DNA of 64,000 nucleotides from Cucumis sativus (GCF_000004075.3 NC_026655.2:2604001-2668000), one strand, 5' to 3'. Counted from the first letter of the stretch, positions 13,601 through 24,690 are shown. Notes: a model not told the origin generated them from the sequence alone. Numbers and translations: made by a program.

Positions 13601-15127
13601 TTTGTTGAACATTGTGAGACAAATCAAAACATCTTTATGATGATGATGATGATGATGATGAAAAAAATAATAGTAAAGCGAGAATTACCAAACCATGCAA
13701 GCTGAAGGAATTGCAAGTCTAAGGAAATTTGGGATGTTTTGAAAAGCCTGAACTGAAAAGCCAGTCCAAGACTTGGAACATGAAGAAGAATACTTAACAT
13801 AAAGCATCAACATCAACACATTAATCCAATAAGAGATGGCATTGGCCATAGCCGCTCCACGAATCTCGAGTCCAATTTCGAAAATTAGAATCCAACATAT
13901 GGGGATGTGAAGCAAAGCTGCTATTCCAGAACACATCACCATTGGAAAAACGACGTTTTGGGTTTGTAAGAATCTGTTCAGACATTGAAGTAAACCATAT
14001 GCAAACAGGCTTGGAATCATGAAAATAGCATATTTCCCAGCTTCTGCTGAGATTTCAGCATCTTGGCCAAGAAATTTCAGAATTTCTCCTGTGTTAGCCC
14101 AAATAACTGCAAGAGGGATGCTCACAATTGAAAGAACAAACATCGCTCGCTGCATATGAATTCCCAGCATATGAAACTGCTTTGCTCCATAAGATTGGCC
14201 ACAAAATGTATCCAGAGCACTAGCCATCCCCATCTATACAAATATTCAAATTAAAGACAATTTTAAGTAACATGGATGATTTCTAATTCAACTCAAAGTC
14301 AACCAATCTAAATTTGCTAGATAATATTCAAACTAAGACGATTATAAGTAAGAAAACTCTTTGAGAATATGATTAAAGTCCCATATTGATCAGATAAAGA
14401 AATGAACATTAGCCATATGAGGGAGATCAACTATGAATCTATTGGTATGAAGCGTTTTGGTAAAACCCAAAACTAGATCAACAGGGTTTATAGGAAAACT
14501 AGTTTTGAGATCAAAAAGTGCATCATTCTAAATAAATCCATTATTGCATATTCATCAACACAATGAATCTTTCTGGAGAAGCAAACAGAAACCCAACTCA
14601 ATAATAAGCTGAAACAAGTTATTAAATCAAAATGCATCATTCTTTAGAAACCCATTAATGAAAATTCATCAAGAAAATGAGGTTTTTTTTTTTTTTTTTT
14701 TTTTCAAGAAACAAACAGAAACCCAACTCACCAATAAGCTGAAACTAGTTATGAAATACAAAATGGCATCATTCTCAATAAACCCATTATGAGTTTTTCT
14801 GGAAAAACAAAAAGAAACCTAACTCACCAACAAGCTAAAACCAGTGACGGTTGCAAAAGAAGTCGCCATAGAAGCACCAGAGAGAGACAACTCGCCGAGA
14901 TGGCCCACAAACATGACGGAAATCATCTGCAAACAATATTGTAAAAGACTGACCAATATCAAAGGCCCAGCTAGCCATAGCTGCTTCTTTATTTCTTCCC
15001 CAACTTGTTGCCTTCTATGGTTGATATCATTGACTCGTCTCTCCCTCTCGCCATTAGAGGAAGTCAACCCATCTTCAGAAATGTGAAGAAGGGGCGAGTT
15101 CAATGAGGAGTTGGTATCTTTCTCCAT
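10643..15127 (-). CDS. MATE transporter, DETOXIFICATION 16-like, copy 3
   Basis: A 497-residue MATE efflux carrier in eight exons: 14828-15127, 13689-14233, 13501-13587, 13369-13425, 12938-13176, 11301-11419, 10787-10873, 10643-10702. The reading frame is complete from ATG 15127 ([15 protein letters not shown]) to a TAA stop; the other three copies end in TGA. Motifs are [48 protein letters not shown] and [13 protein letters not shown], ending [11 protein letters not shown]. Two introns are much longer than in the sister copies: intron 1 (594 bp against 113-396 bp) carries a tandem repeat of the exon 1 boundary, and intron 5 (1518 bp against 521 bp in copy 2) carries LTR-derived DNA. Both additions leave the splice sites untouched, so the gene is probably functional, although splicing of intron 1 could be noisy. 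Confidence 0.95.
11613..12550. mobile_element. LTR-derived insertion in intron 5 of MATE copy 3
   Basis: Copy 2 has no such sequence: it runs directly from an AGAGAGAGATT motif into TTCATTTGGCTAC (about 6820-6850), whereas here those two pieces are about 940 bp apart. The insert starts TGTTGATGAAAA. It contains a TATA-like CTATATATATC near 11976 followed by a CT-rich leader, as in an LTR promoter with its R/U5 part. No primer binding site or coding region is visible, so it is probably an old solo or truncated LTR of a copia-like element. A second LTR (12297-12550) sits at its far end. Confidence 0.5.
12297..12550 (+). mobile_element. Solo LTR, copia-like, 254 bp
   Basis: Starts TGTTGGAATTC and ends CTTTTCAATA, with the exact 5-bp duplication GAGAT on both sides (12292-12296 and 12551-12555). 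Inside are a TGTACTCTATTTATTC segment, a TTATTCATTAG polyadenylation-like region, and a U5-like end with GGGTTTCCACGTAAATTGG, all typical of copia LTRs. Only one LTR is present, as expected after recombination between two LTRs. The intact target duplication suggests a fairly young event within older LTR-like DNA. Confidence 0.65.
14519..14850. repeat. Three-copy tandem repeat of the exon 1/intron 1 boundary
   Basis: Three units of about 110-130 bp begin with TGCATCATTCT or GGCATCATTCT at about 14519, 14631 and 14763. Each contains a version of AACAGAAACCCAACTCACCA and AATAAGCTGAAAC, which is the reverse complement of the end of MATE exon 1 and its splice donor. The third unit is the real exon 1 end; the other two lie inside intron 1. 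The middle unit keeps a good donor-like GGTGAGT; the outer one has lost it. A run of 22 T (14683-14704) lies inside the middle unit. Confidence 0.75.
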
Positions 15128-16082
15128 GATTTCTTCTGCTTATGGAGAAGGATAGAGGCTCAAGGATAAGAGAGCTACACCCCGGGCGCTTATTAAACAA
15201 GTTAAAACTAGAAAGAAGGAAGCGGTGGAAAATTTGGAAATGCCTTCTTTGATGAATGGTTGTTATTTTAATCGTTTTTGTATCCTACAGTTTTACTAAA
15301 AGATTCAGATATTCAAACTTCGTTGATATAAAGTTTAAACAAACACCACCGATTTTTTTCATCATGTAGTGTTCACAAACAAAGAGTCCTCCCCTTAATT
15401 ACAGGTTCGTTTGAAAGTTAGGTCCATTGATTAGAGAAAAGTGGGGTAAGATCAAAAAGAGAGTAGGGGGAGAGAAATTTGACTAGCCGAAATTGCACTA
15501 ACATGGTTTCCTTGTTTTTTCTCTATGTTAGATCACACGTTTCTAACGATCCAAAAAAAACAAATGAGCTGTGTATTTGCAATTTGCATCCACCAAAAAT
15601 TGCTTTAAAAATTAAATCACATTAAATTATATTATTACAAAGGAAAAAAACAAACTCACACCACGTTTACAATCAATGATTTAATAAGCTAATGCTCATT
15701 TGCTCAATTGACTTTTAACATGTATTTGTTAATTAATTCACTTTCTCATTCTTTTAAACAACAAACTTGTTTTTAAGATTATGAAAGAAACTCAAATACG
15801 CATTTTATATGATTTTTCTTTTTAAAATTATAGACTTTATAAAACGAAGAATTGAATTAGATGAAAAAAAAAAAATAGCTTATAATACATTTTTTTCACT
15901 AGTAATTAATGGTAATCAGCTAGTAATTTACTGTTTTTGCAGTTTAAAAAATATAGGTAACATGGATTCAATTAACTAAATTTTTTTTTACTATTTTTAC
16001 AAACTTCCATTATAAAAAATACTTCATAATAAATTTTCTATTTTGAAAAAGAAAAATACTTTTTGTAGCTTGCATTTTTAAA

Positions 16083-16252
16083 AATAGTAAAATATTTACG
16101 CAAAATTTTGGATTCTATCCATAATAAAAATTAATAGACTTCTATCCCGAACTATCAAGTTTACTAATAAAAGCATATTAATGATTATGAATGTTTATTA
16201 GTGATGGAATAGAAAAATTTTAGTATATGTCGTAAATATTTTATTAAATTTA
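16083..16252. repeat. Degenerate TGATAGA-type repeat
   Basis: Has an AAAATATTTACG left end and a CGTAAATATTTT right end in inverted orientation, with TTCTATCC and an AATTTTAGTATAT segment between. The layout is like the second repeat near 48725-48870. Likely a decayed MITE; the family is not assigned. Confidence 0.45.
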
Positions 16253-16779
16253 TCTGATTTGTTTCGAAAGAAAATAGTATAATTTTGGAATTGACCCTAC
16301 AAAGATCGCACTAATAAATGATGCTGGTTGCCATCAATAGTTCACAAGGACGTTTTTGTCATTTCCTCACCCTTTTTCTTGGACTATATGAATGAGTAAT
16401 GAAATTTATAAATAGTGTTTGAGACTTGATGAATAAAGTAGGAAGAAACTTCTCACTTTATTCTTTTGTCCTTGGAATTTTCTAATTAAGGATAGTTTGG
16501 ATGATTTTATACAAATCAATATAAACATATAATCATAACTACTCATTATATAAATATATAAATAAAATCAATTGTTTTTGTATGCTCTAATGCATAATGT
16601 TCAAATTTTAATACTTCAATCAATAGTTGATTTCAATCTTAATTACAATACAAAGTTAAATTTGTAACCTACCAAAAACTGTAAATTCATCCTAAAAGTA
16701 ATTTATTATGACCAATTTATAATTTATTGAATTAGATAAAAAAAATATTATAAAGGAGAATCGTAAAAAATGGAAAGTT

Positions 16780-16960
16780 TCATAAAATATTTTTTAAAAT
16801 ATAGTCAAACTTCATATTTTATCAATAATAGATACTAATATGATTCTACCAGTGATATTGATAGACAATGATAGAAATTTATCAGTTTTTATCACTGATA
16901 TAATCCAAAATTTTGCTATATTTTATAAATGTTTTAATTTATTTTACAAAATTTTAATTG
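16780..16960. repeat. Degenerate TGATAGA-type repeat
   Basis: Contains repeated GATAGA, TATCA and CACTGATA words and a TTTTGCTATATTTTATAAATG end matching other copies in the window. It is related to the MITE at 10052-10224 but the ends are worn. Confidence 0.4.
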
Positions 16961-17397
16961 AAAATTAGGGAGAAAATAGAAGTTAAAAAAAATGAAGTGA
17001 ATTGTTATGGATAACAAAAGTATTGAAACTTCACTATATAAAGTAATTGAGCATATAATTACCACGAAAGTACTTATCTACCAGACTCCTAACTCTATAT
17101 AACTTGCTCTTCAACGTTTCAACTAAGGCTTCTCCTAAGTTTGAGCTCTTTCACTTCCACAATATTTATCTTTAAGCTTTGTATGAGATGCTCTTAATAC
17201 AATACGTTCAGTTTTCCCTAAGAGTGAGATCCAATCCTGTAACATGCATTCGTTATATTTAAATTCCCCTAAATACAATATCAATATCAATATCAGACTC
17301 CTCCTAAGTTCTAATATTTGGCTATCGAACCAAAAGTCTCCGCGACAAACTAGTATACGAATTTTTTATATAACTTTATTTTGTGAACTCCATGAAC

Positions 17398-17810
17398 TGT
17401 AAAGCTTTTAGTCGATAAAATATTCATCATAATCTTAGTTGATTTTATTACCATTAATCTTTATTCCCCTCATTCATAGATTCATAGGTTTGAGGTAGTG
17501 ATAATTGTTTGTAAAATTCATTTTTTTGGTAGAAAAATTCGAACCAAAAGCTTTTGATAGTATTAATACATTCAATTGAGTTATATGTTCGTTTTAGTAA
17601 TGACAGAAAAAGATGTACAATGAAAATAAAATTACTAATAATATTTAAAATGTCGATATGATGAGAAAAACACCCTAACGATCAAGGAATTTCTAATAAA
17701 AACTGTAAAAATCAAAATTCAACAAAAGAATATTTCAATCAATGAATAAGAATTTTACACTTTTATTTATAGATTAATGACGTATCATTGTGTTTCACGT
17801 GATATAATGT
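17398..17810. repeat. Duplicated spacer block, copy B
   Basis: The partner of 9418-9780, with the same ordered words (AGCTTTTAGT-GATA, ATATTCATC, AATCTTAGTTGA, AAAATTCAACAAAAGAATAT, ACACTTTTATTTATAGATTA). The order and spacing point to segmental duplication with the MATE genes rather than to a transposon. Confidence 0.65.
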
Positions 17811-18576
17811 AAATGTCCAAAAGTTGATAAGGAATAATAAAAAGAAAATTTTTAGAAGTTTTAATTCATTTTTTAAGATTTTAAATTAATACTATTTTAA
17901 AAATAACAAAATAAATTAAAATATTTACGAGTTATAATAAAATTTTAAATTCTATCAGTGTTTTCTATTAGTGTAGTGTATCCACTATCGGTTAATAGAA
18001 CTTCAGTTTTAAATATTGTAGAAAATTTATTATTTTTGAGATTTTTTTTTTGTACATTAATGTCAAATTTAATGAGAAGTTATATTCTCTTTCCATATTC
18101 AAATCTCAAAATTATATGGGTGGAAATTACAAAATTTATTGCTCCTCATTCCCATACCTACGTGAAATTAATCATATTGATATGAAAGGATTGAACCAAT
18201 TAATTTTTAAGAGATTAGAATTAAGTACTAATCAATGTTATAAACATTTGGTTGAGCAATGCTCATATGTTTTATTTTTTCTTTCAATTATATCAAATAA
18301 TTTTAGGAACATTTTTAAATATAAGAAAATGGACACAACTATTTATAAGATAAGCTATAGCAAAATTTAATATATTTTTTACTGTCTAGATAGACGTCAA
18401 TAGAAGTCCATCGACCATCGATATCTATAAATGATAGAAAACAATACAAATCTATCAATGATAGATGTTAATGCAAGTCTATCAATATCTAACGATGATA
18501 TTTAACTAGTTTTTAATTAAGAGCGCTTTCAATCCTGTCAATCACTAAGCTCCTTCACCAAGAAAGTACTATAGTT

Positions 18577-21500
18577 TCATGAAACAACATTACTTGGAAT
18601 TACAGTGTCGTATACTCGTTCTGTAGCTTTCTTTGCCTGAATAGCAAAAAACCGAATGGGCATTAGAAAGTTTAAGTAATGATTTACGGAACAAAACAAA
18701 GTTAAGAGATTTGGGTAATGAATTGTACTTCTTGGTCCCAATTGGTGCGGATGGCAATGATACCAAGAGAAGATGTTTGTACTATGAGTGCAGACATGAT
18801 GCCAAACCACAGCCCCTATCAAGGATCGTTTACAATAGATCATCAGGAACAGAAGGACATTAAATTTATGAGTATATGGTATAATTTAGTCTAAGAAGGA
18901 ATGCTACGTTTATCATAATTAATTATTGTTTTTTTTTACCTTTCCACCGAAGTGAAAGCCAAAAGCAAGCAAAATTGCAAATGGAACTCCCACGATATAA
19001 TACGATCCAAGATTGACAAATGCACCGATCTTCTGCCACCCACATCCTCTAGCAATGCCTGCATTGAGTATATGTGGGACACCAGTAAAGTTATAATGTA
19101 GGGTAGGCATGTAAACCCAAGTCTAATATGAACACAAAATTCATTTGGCCTATACTACATACCTATTTACCAATATATGCAGTAAAAAGTGTGATATCCT
19201 GATAATACTCAATTAATTCTTTTATGGTACAAGTACTCGTCACAAGTGGGGTACTCTTAATTTGTCTTTGTTTTTTATGCATGAGAATGCATATCTGAGT
19301 ACTGCCTGAACAAAAAATGATATCTCTAGACAACATGGTTGTTGGAACAGATATCAATTGTGGAGACTTAGTCACCATCACTTAGTTCTATCTCTACAAA
19401 TTTCATTCCAATGCTAGATGAAGTCAGACAAAATAAAACATATAAAGTGGAATATATATGATACACACACGTATAATTGTAGTTAGGGGTGTATTCAATA
19501 ACTCGGACTACCAAAATTATATGATAAGGGTTGGCTTGTATTACTTTAAATTTTGGGTTGGGTTGAAATTTCATTTTTAGTTGGGTTCCGACTTGGGTTG
19601 AGGGTTAATGAAAAGTTGATTAATAATATTAAATATATTTATATTAAGTTTTATAATAAGATGGTTTGGTTTGAATATTGAGAATTAAACATGTTTTAAA
19701 TAAATAAGTTATATGTGAATTGATTTAGGAGAGTTGTTAGAAAAAAATTAAAGGGTGTGTGAGTTAAAACGTTAGAGTTTATTTAGTAAGAGTTTCACAT
19801 TGAATTAAGTGTAGGATTTAAATTGTTGTGTTTAATTATGATATAAGTTATGCCATCACAATTCTATAAGGATTGAATGTTGTAATCTAAATCATATGTG
19901 CAAAGTAGAATACACACAAACATGGTTAAAGTATTCCAGTAATTTTTTTTCTCTCTCAAATATTCTATTTGGTGATTATTAATTTGGAAAGTTAATCATA
20001 CACTTCCAACAAAGTGATATCAGAACTTGAGTTTGGAAACTAAAAAAATTGCTTTTGCAAATGACAAACAAACAATTTAGTTCAGTACCTCGACTTACAA
20101 AAGAAAAGTATAGTAGGTGATTTTAAAACTTTTTGTGAAGTAATATTAAATTAATGTTATACTTTATTGATTTTTTTTATACGTGGATTTATGTATATGA
20201 TGTTATGGTTAACTTGATAACCTAACCCGTAATTTAAGAGTTCAGTCGAAAATATTCTTAGGTTATTTTGGAGTTGGCAACCCAAGTGAGTGAGCTGAGA
20301 AGCATTTCTAACCTCCAAAGTATCATAAACCTAGCCAGTTTACACCCATAATTGTAACATAGGATAGAATGATAACCTGAAAGCACATTTTGAAGTCCTG
20401 AGAAAAATTCAGAAACTGCAACTATAGGAAGCATCTTTGCTAAATATTCAACCACTTCTTGTTCGTTGCTAAAAGCATAGCCCCAAACATTACGTATAAG
20501 AATGAAGAAAGTTCCAACAAGCATCCCCTGAATAGTGACCATTGTCATAACTACACACCCAGCTAGCTTCGCTGCTGAAGGATGGCCGGCTCCTAGTTCG
20601 TTTGAGACTCGCGTGCTAACAGAATGAAATACAAACGAAGTTTTTAGTTTTCAAATTCAGGCGAGATAGAAGAACATGTGAAAGTGATCGTATATAAGTT
20701 CTTTGTAGAGAGTTAGAGACAATAGTGATTAATTCTACTGAGAAATTGTATGAAATGTACCTTCCTACACCACTCATGCCCAATGAGAAATTCCAAATTA
20801 CTGCACCTGTATTAAGGCTGGTAAAGAATATGTGTAAGTGAAGTTAGAGGTGGCTAGATATGAAGAAAAAAGAACTGATGTCTCTCTGTTATTTACCTTA
20901 TTGAAAGTACTGATGTCTCTAATTTTGGATTTGGTAGAAGCCCAGATAAGATAACCATCAACTCAAATGACCACATTTCCAAGCTGTTGAGAGCATTTTG
21001 TTGAACATCATGTGATAAATTAATACAACTTCATGATGATGATAAAAAGGAGTAATAGTAAAGAGAGAATTACCAAACCATGCAAGCTGAAGGAATTGCG
21101 AGTCTAAGGTAAGTTGGGATGTTTTGAAAAGCCTTCACTGAAAAGCCTGTCCAAGACTCGGAACATGAAGAAGAGAACTTAACATAAAGCATAGTTATCA
21201 ACACATTGAACGAATAAGAGATGGAGCTAGCGATAGCCGCTCCTCGAAGTCCAAGTCCTACTTTATATATAAAAATCCAACAAATGGGGATGTGAAGAAA
21301 AACAGCTGCTGCAGAACACATCACCATTGGTAAAACAATGCTTTGGGTTTGTAAGAATCTGTTCAAACATTGAAGTAAACCATACGCAAAAAGAGTTGGA
21401 ATCATCCAAATGGCATATTTCCCAGCTTCAGCTGCAATTTCATGATCTTGGCCAAGTAATTTCAGAATCTCTCCTGTGTTAGCCCAAATAACTGCAAGAG

Positions 21501-22066
21501 GGACGCTCACAAGTAAGAGAACAACCATAGCTCTCTGCATATGAATTCCCAGCATATGATACTGCTTTGCTCCATAAGATTGACCACAAAATGTATCCAA
21601 AGCACTAGCCATCCCCATCTATACATACATTCAAAATAAGACCATTTTAAGTAACATGACTAATTTTAAACTCAAATAACAAAAAGTCAATCATTTTAAA
21701 TATCCCCATAAATGAATATTAAGCAATACAACGAGTTTTTCACGAGAAACAAACAGAAACCCAACTCACCAATAAGCTGAAACCAGTGACTGTTGCGAAA
21801 GAAGTGGCCATAGAAGCACCAGAGAGAGGCAGTTCCCCGAGATGACCAATGAACATGACGGAAATCATCTGCAAAGAGTATTGTAATAGACCAACCAATG
21901 TTAAAGGCCCAGCTAGCCATAACTGCCTCTTTAGTTCCCTCGCTACTTGTTGCCTTGTATGATTTTTATCATTTGTTCGTATCACCCCATTAGAAGAAAT
22001 CAACCCACCTTCAGAAATGTGAAGAAGGGGTGAGTTCAACGACGAATCGGCACCTTTCTCCACCAT
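18577..22066 (-). CDS. MATE transporter, DETOXIFICATION 16-like, copy 4
   Basis: A 496-residue MATE efflux carrier in eight exons: 21770-22066, 21074-21618, 20897-20983, 20761-20817, 20377-20615, 18940-19058, 18729-18815, 18577-18636. The start is ATG 22066 ([15 protein letters not shown]). Motifs are [47 protein letters not shown] and [13 protein letters not shown], ending [11 protein letters not shown]. It is the closest relative of copy 2, in exons and introns, although copy 3 lies between them. Intron 5 (1318 bp) is enlarged by a hAT-like insertion that stops 27 bp short of exon 5; the exon 5 donor itself is intact. One residue change, QNVLSG where the sisters have QCVLSG, sits at the exon 5 end. 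It appears functional by sequence. Confidence 0.95.
19484..20350. mobile_element. hAT-like non-autonomous element, 867 bp
   Basis: The left end is TAGGGGTGTA and the reverse complement of the right end is TATGGGTGTA, 9 of 10 bases alike, a typical plant hAT terminus. Flanking 8-mers are ATTGTAGT and ATTGTAAC, and the unoccupied site in MATE copy 2 (near 7153) reads ATTGTAGC, so the insertion point is clear. The outer parts contain GGGTTGGGTTGAAAT and CCTAACCCG words common in such elements. There is no transposase. The middle holds a copia LTR fragment, listed separately. Confidence 0.7.
19735..20150 (+). mobile_element. Copia-like retroelement fragment inside the hAT-like element
   Basis: An LTR of about 277 bp (19735-20011) starts TGTTAG and ends CCAACA. 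Three bases later comes a primer-binding-site-like TGATATCAGAAC, close to the usual plant initiator-Met tRNA site. A short stretch beyond that resembles the beginning of a copia gag gene. Everything downstream is missing and no second LTR is seen, so it is a broken fossil of moderate age. Its 3' limit is approximate. Confidence 0.6.
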
Positions 22067-23079
22067 TTCTCTGCTTGCGTAGAATGTGAAAGGACGTGGC
22101 CGGAACGATGCATATAACACGAAGGAAGGAGTGGAAAATCTCTGGAGATCCGTTCCTACATTACTATAATAATGATTTGGATCTTAATATGCACTTTTGC
22201 TTTGTTTTTATACTTGATTTGGTTCAATCAACTGGTCGGTATTCAACCATATTTCTAAAAGTCAGAAAGTTTTAGTTTGTGTCCATATTGTCACCCTACT
22301 TTTCATCAAATTCATCTTTTGTTTGGTTATTTATACCATTTTTATTATAAATCTCAATAAAAGATATCCATATCATTATTCTTATTGTTTGCATGAAAAT
22401 TATTCTATATAAGTGATTATATTTAAAATGAGCAAATTATATAAAAAAAAATTACAATTATATAAATTTGAGAATCCAATTAATGTTCACATATTGGTCA
22501 TCTGATTTGTTCTATTCACCTATTTAATATCAAGCACGAGTACCGAAATTTAATAATTGAAAATGTAAAAGATAAAAATTTAACAAATTTGATGAAAGGA
22601 TGAGTAAAGTGGGGAAAGAAATTTGATGAGTAATATGGGTCCGTCGTTGTCTCTCAATGTTACATCAACCACGTTTCTAACGTTAAGTATAAACAAAGGA
22701 GTTGTGTATTTGCAATTTGCATTCACCAAAGTTTATTTTAAATTATATTTCATTAAATGCTTTCAACTAATTATTTATCATTAGAAAGAATTGGAAGAAA
22801 TCTCACATCTCCCATCAATCATTTTGTCTTTTCAAAATTAAAAAACTAAAACTAAACTTAGATACACAATCTAACTTACACAACTAAAAGTTGTAATAGT
22901 TACCAAACCGACGAGGCCCGAGGTAAATATAACTTTTATAAATACAGTTTGACTAATCATCAGTGTATTCTATTGTACTTTTTTAATTTGTCTTTAATCT
23001 TATATCGTGACATAGTTTTATTATCGTAATTTCCTTTACTATTTTGAAATAAAATATGCACAAATAATTTAATGCTTTT

Positions 23080-23290
23080 TACGTGAATTGATTTTATTGT
23101 CCTTGTAATTTTGTTCCCAGAGTTTATGTTTTTAATCTTTATTCTCTCCCTTTTTCTTGCATTTGTTCATAGGTTTCTCGAACATTCATATACACCAGTT
23201 CGATTGAGTTACACGTTAGTTTTAGCAATGATGATTATTTATAAAAGTATTGGAAAAAAAAGATGTAAAATAAAAATAGAGTTAGTAGCA
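23080..23290. repeat. Duplicated spacer block, copy C (partial)
   Basis: Shares with 9418-9640 the order TTTTTA-ATCTTTATT-CTCTCCC, TTTTAGCAATGA and ATTATTTATAAAA-TATTG, then AAAATAGAGTT. It is weaker than the match between the other two blocks and marks the upstream end of the MATE array. Confidence 0.5.
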
Positions 23291-23465
23291 ATAATAATAA
23301 TTGAACAAAAAGAATATTGAGTGAGGTTTTTGTTTGTTGTTTGATTCCATTTGACCGTTCTTTTCCCTTTCTTTGTGATATAGGATTCCTTTCGTACTTC
23401 TGTCAGTTTCCTTTTTCTTCTCCTTCCATATTATTTCTGGGTGGAAAGGCTATATATGCTTTACC

Positions 23466-23592
23466 ACTGACCATTCCTTTTTTATGTTACCCAACACCAA
23501 CTACGGCTCCCCTCTGGAAAGCTCCAGTACTGATCATTCCCCTTTTATGTTTCCCAATACCCAATACCAACTGCTGCCTCATCTGCAAAGCT
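23466..23592. repeat. Tandem duplication, ~62-bp unit, two copies
   Basis: Units 23466-23525 and 23529-23592 both run ACTGA-CATTCC, TTTTATGTT-CCCA, ACCAACT-C, CTGGAAAGCTC or CTGCAAAGCTC. The second unit has a small insertion. The sequence is GC-richer than its surroundings. Function unknown. Confidence 0.6.
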
Positions 23593-24429
23593 CTCTCCAT
23601 ATATACCTTGGGTAACCAACCCCATTTTGTTCTTACATTACAACTTCAATTTTGGTTCTGCAATCTTCTTTCTAAAACTCTCTATATTTCTTACAATTTA
23701 GATAGACGTTGATGAAGGTTTATTGACTGATAGAGATGTAGAATTTGTTGTTATTTTAGGTTTGATTGGTTATAGTTACAACTAGGCTAATTGAGTCTTT
23801 AACTTTTTTCAACGATATTAATTATTTAATTTTGATTTGGACGTACAGAAAGTTGGTAAAAGAAATCCAAATAACTATGAAATATTATTTGAGCTGGTCC
23901 ATGAAATAATATTAAATTAAATAAAGAAATGGTAGAGTGTCTCCCAAGTATGTTTAGAAAAATGGGAAATATAAAAATAGATATAAATGTTGGAAAAATG
24001 TTGGGTGTGGATTTTGTGGATTCCTTTGGCACAAAAGTCTTGTTTATTTTCTATTGTGTAATTAATTACCATTGCAATTACCACTGAAAAAGAGAATCAA
24101 GTTCTTATACTTTAACTTGAATTCAATGCTAATATATTAAAAAGCACTCCATAGTCCTCATATCATAATCTACTTATTAAAACTTTAATTGATATGTAGA
24201 GTTTAATAGTACTCATGGATAGACATTCATTGTGTCATGTTCCATTCGAGTTAGGTTATTGGAAGTTTACCGTTTGTGAGTTAACCTATTTAATTAGGTT
24301 GTATGTGTACAAAGCATGAGGTTTTATATGTGGTTTGTGAGTTTTCTTAGTGTGCTTGACCAAGCTAACATGTTTGTGAAATGTTTTATTTACGTTACCA
24401 ACTTGAAGTTAATTGGGCTATGGAGATAT

Positions 24430-24690
24430 TCATGATCATATCATCTGTCCTTTGATGCTACAACTTTCATTTGGGCCGCCCCTAAAAAGGGGCATTTGCA
24501 TGCATACTGCTACTCATCTGCTTGCAACCTGAAGTCCTCTTTATGAACTGCTACCATCGTCTGGGCTTCTTTCAGAGTTTGTATTTTTAGGCCCAATTCC
24601 TGAATGTCTCATGTTAATTAATTACCTCCTCCTATAAATACACTTATACTCCAACTCTATATGTTCATCATGGCCATGCCACCAAAAACC
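24430..24690 (+). promoter_or_regulatory. Promoter-like block without a recognised gene
   Basis: Contains TTGGGCC and AGGCCCAAT (TCP or UP1-type sites), TGCATGCA (RY element), and a TATA box CTATAAATAC at 24632-24641. About 30 bases further is an ATG (24670) opening a frame of eight or so codons that runs into a GTGAGT donor-like site. No following exon could be identified. It could be a leader of a non-coding RNA or a relic promoter. Confidence 0.35.

Larger units (their letters stand above)
15128..18576. other. MATE 3/4 spacer; no gene seen
   Basis: AT-rich DNA. It includes a block (15400-15640) similar to DNA upstream of copy 4 (22570-22760), a second block (17398-17810) similar to 9418-9780, and several degenerate TGATAGA-type repeats near 16083-16252, 16780-16960 and 17890-18510. 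Short open frames near 17958 and 18050 have no features of a gene. Confidence 0.6.

Noticed and set aside
18577-19110. Possible separate small genes at the 3' end of MATE copy 4
   Set aside because: They are exons 6-8 of copy 4; splice sites and frames join them without a gap.
23317-23712. 131-codon plus-strand frame
   Set aside because: Cys- and Phe-rich low-complexity product over a tandem duplication, with no start context, splice partner or known domain.
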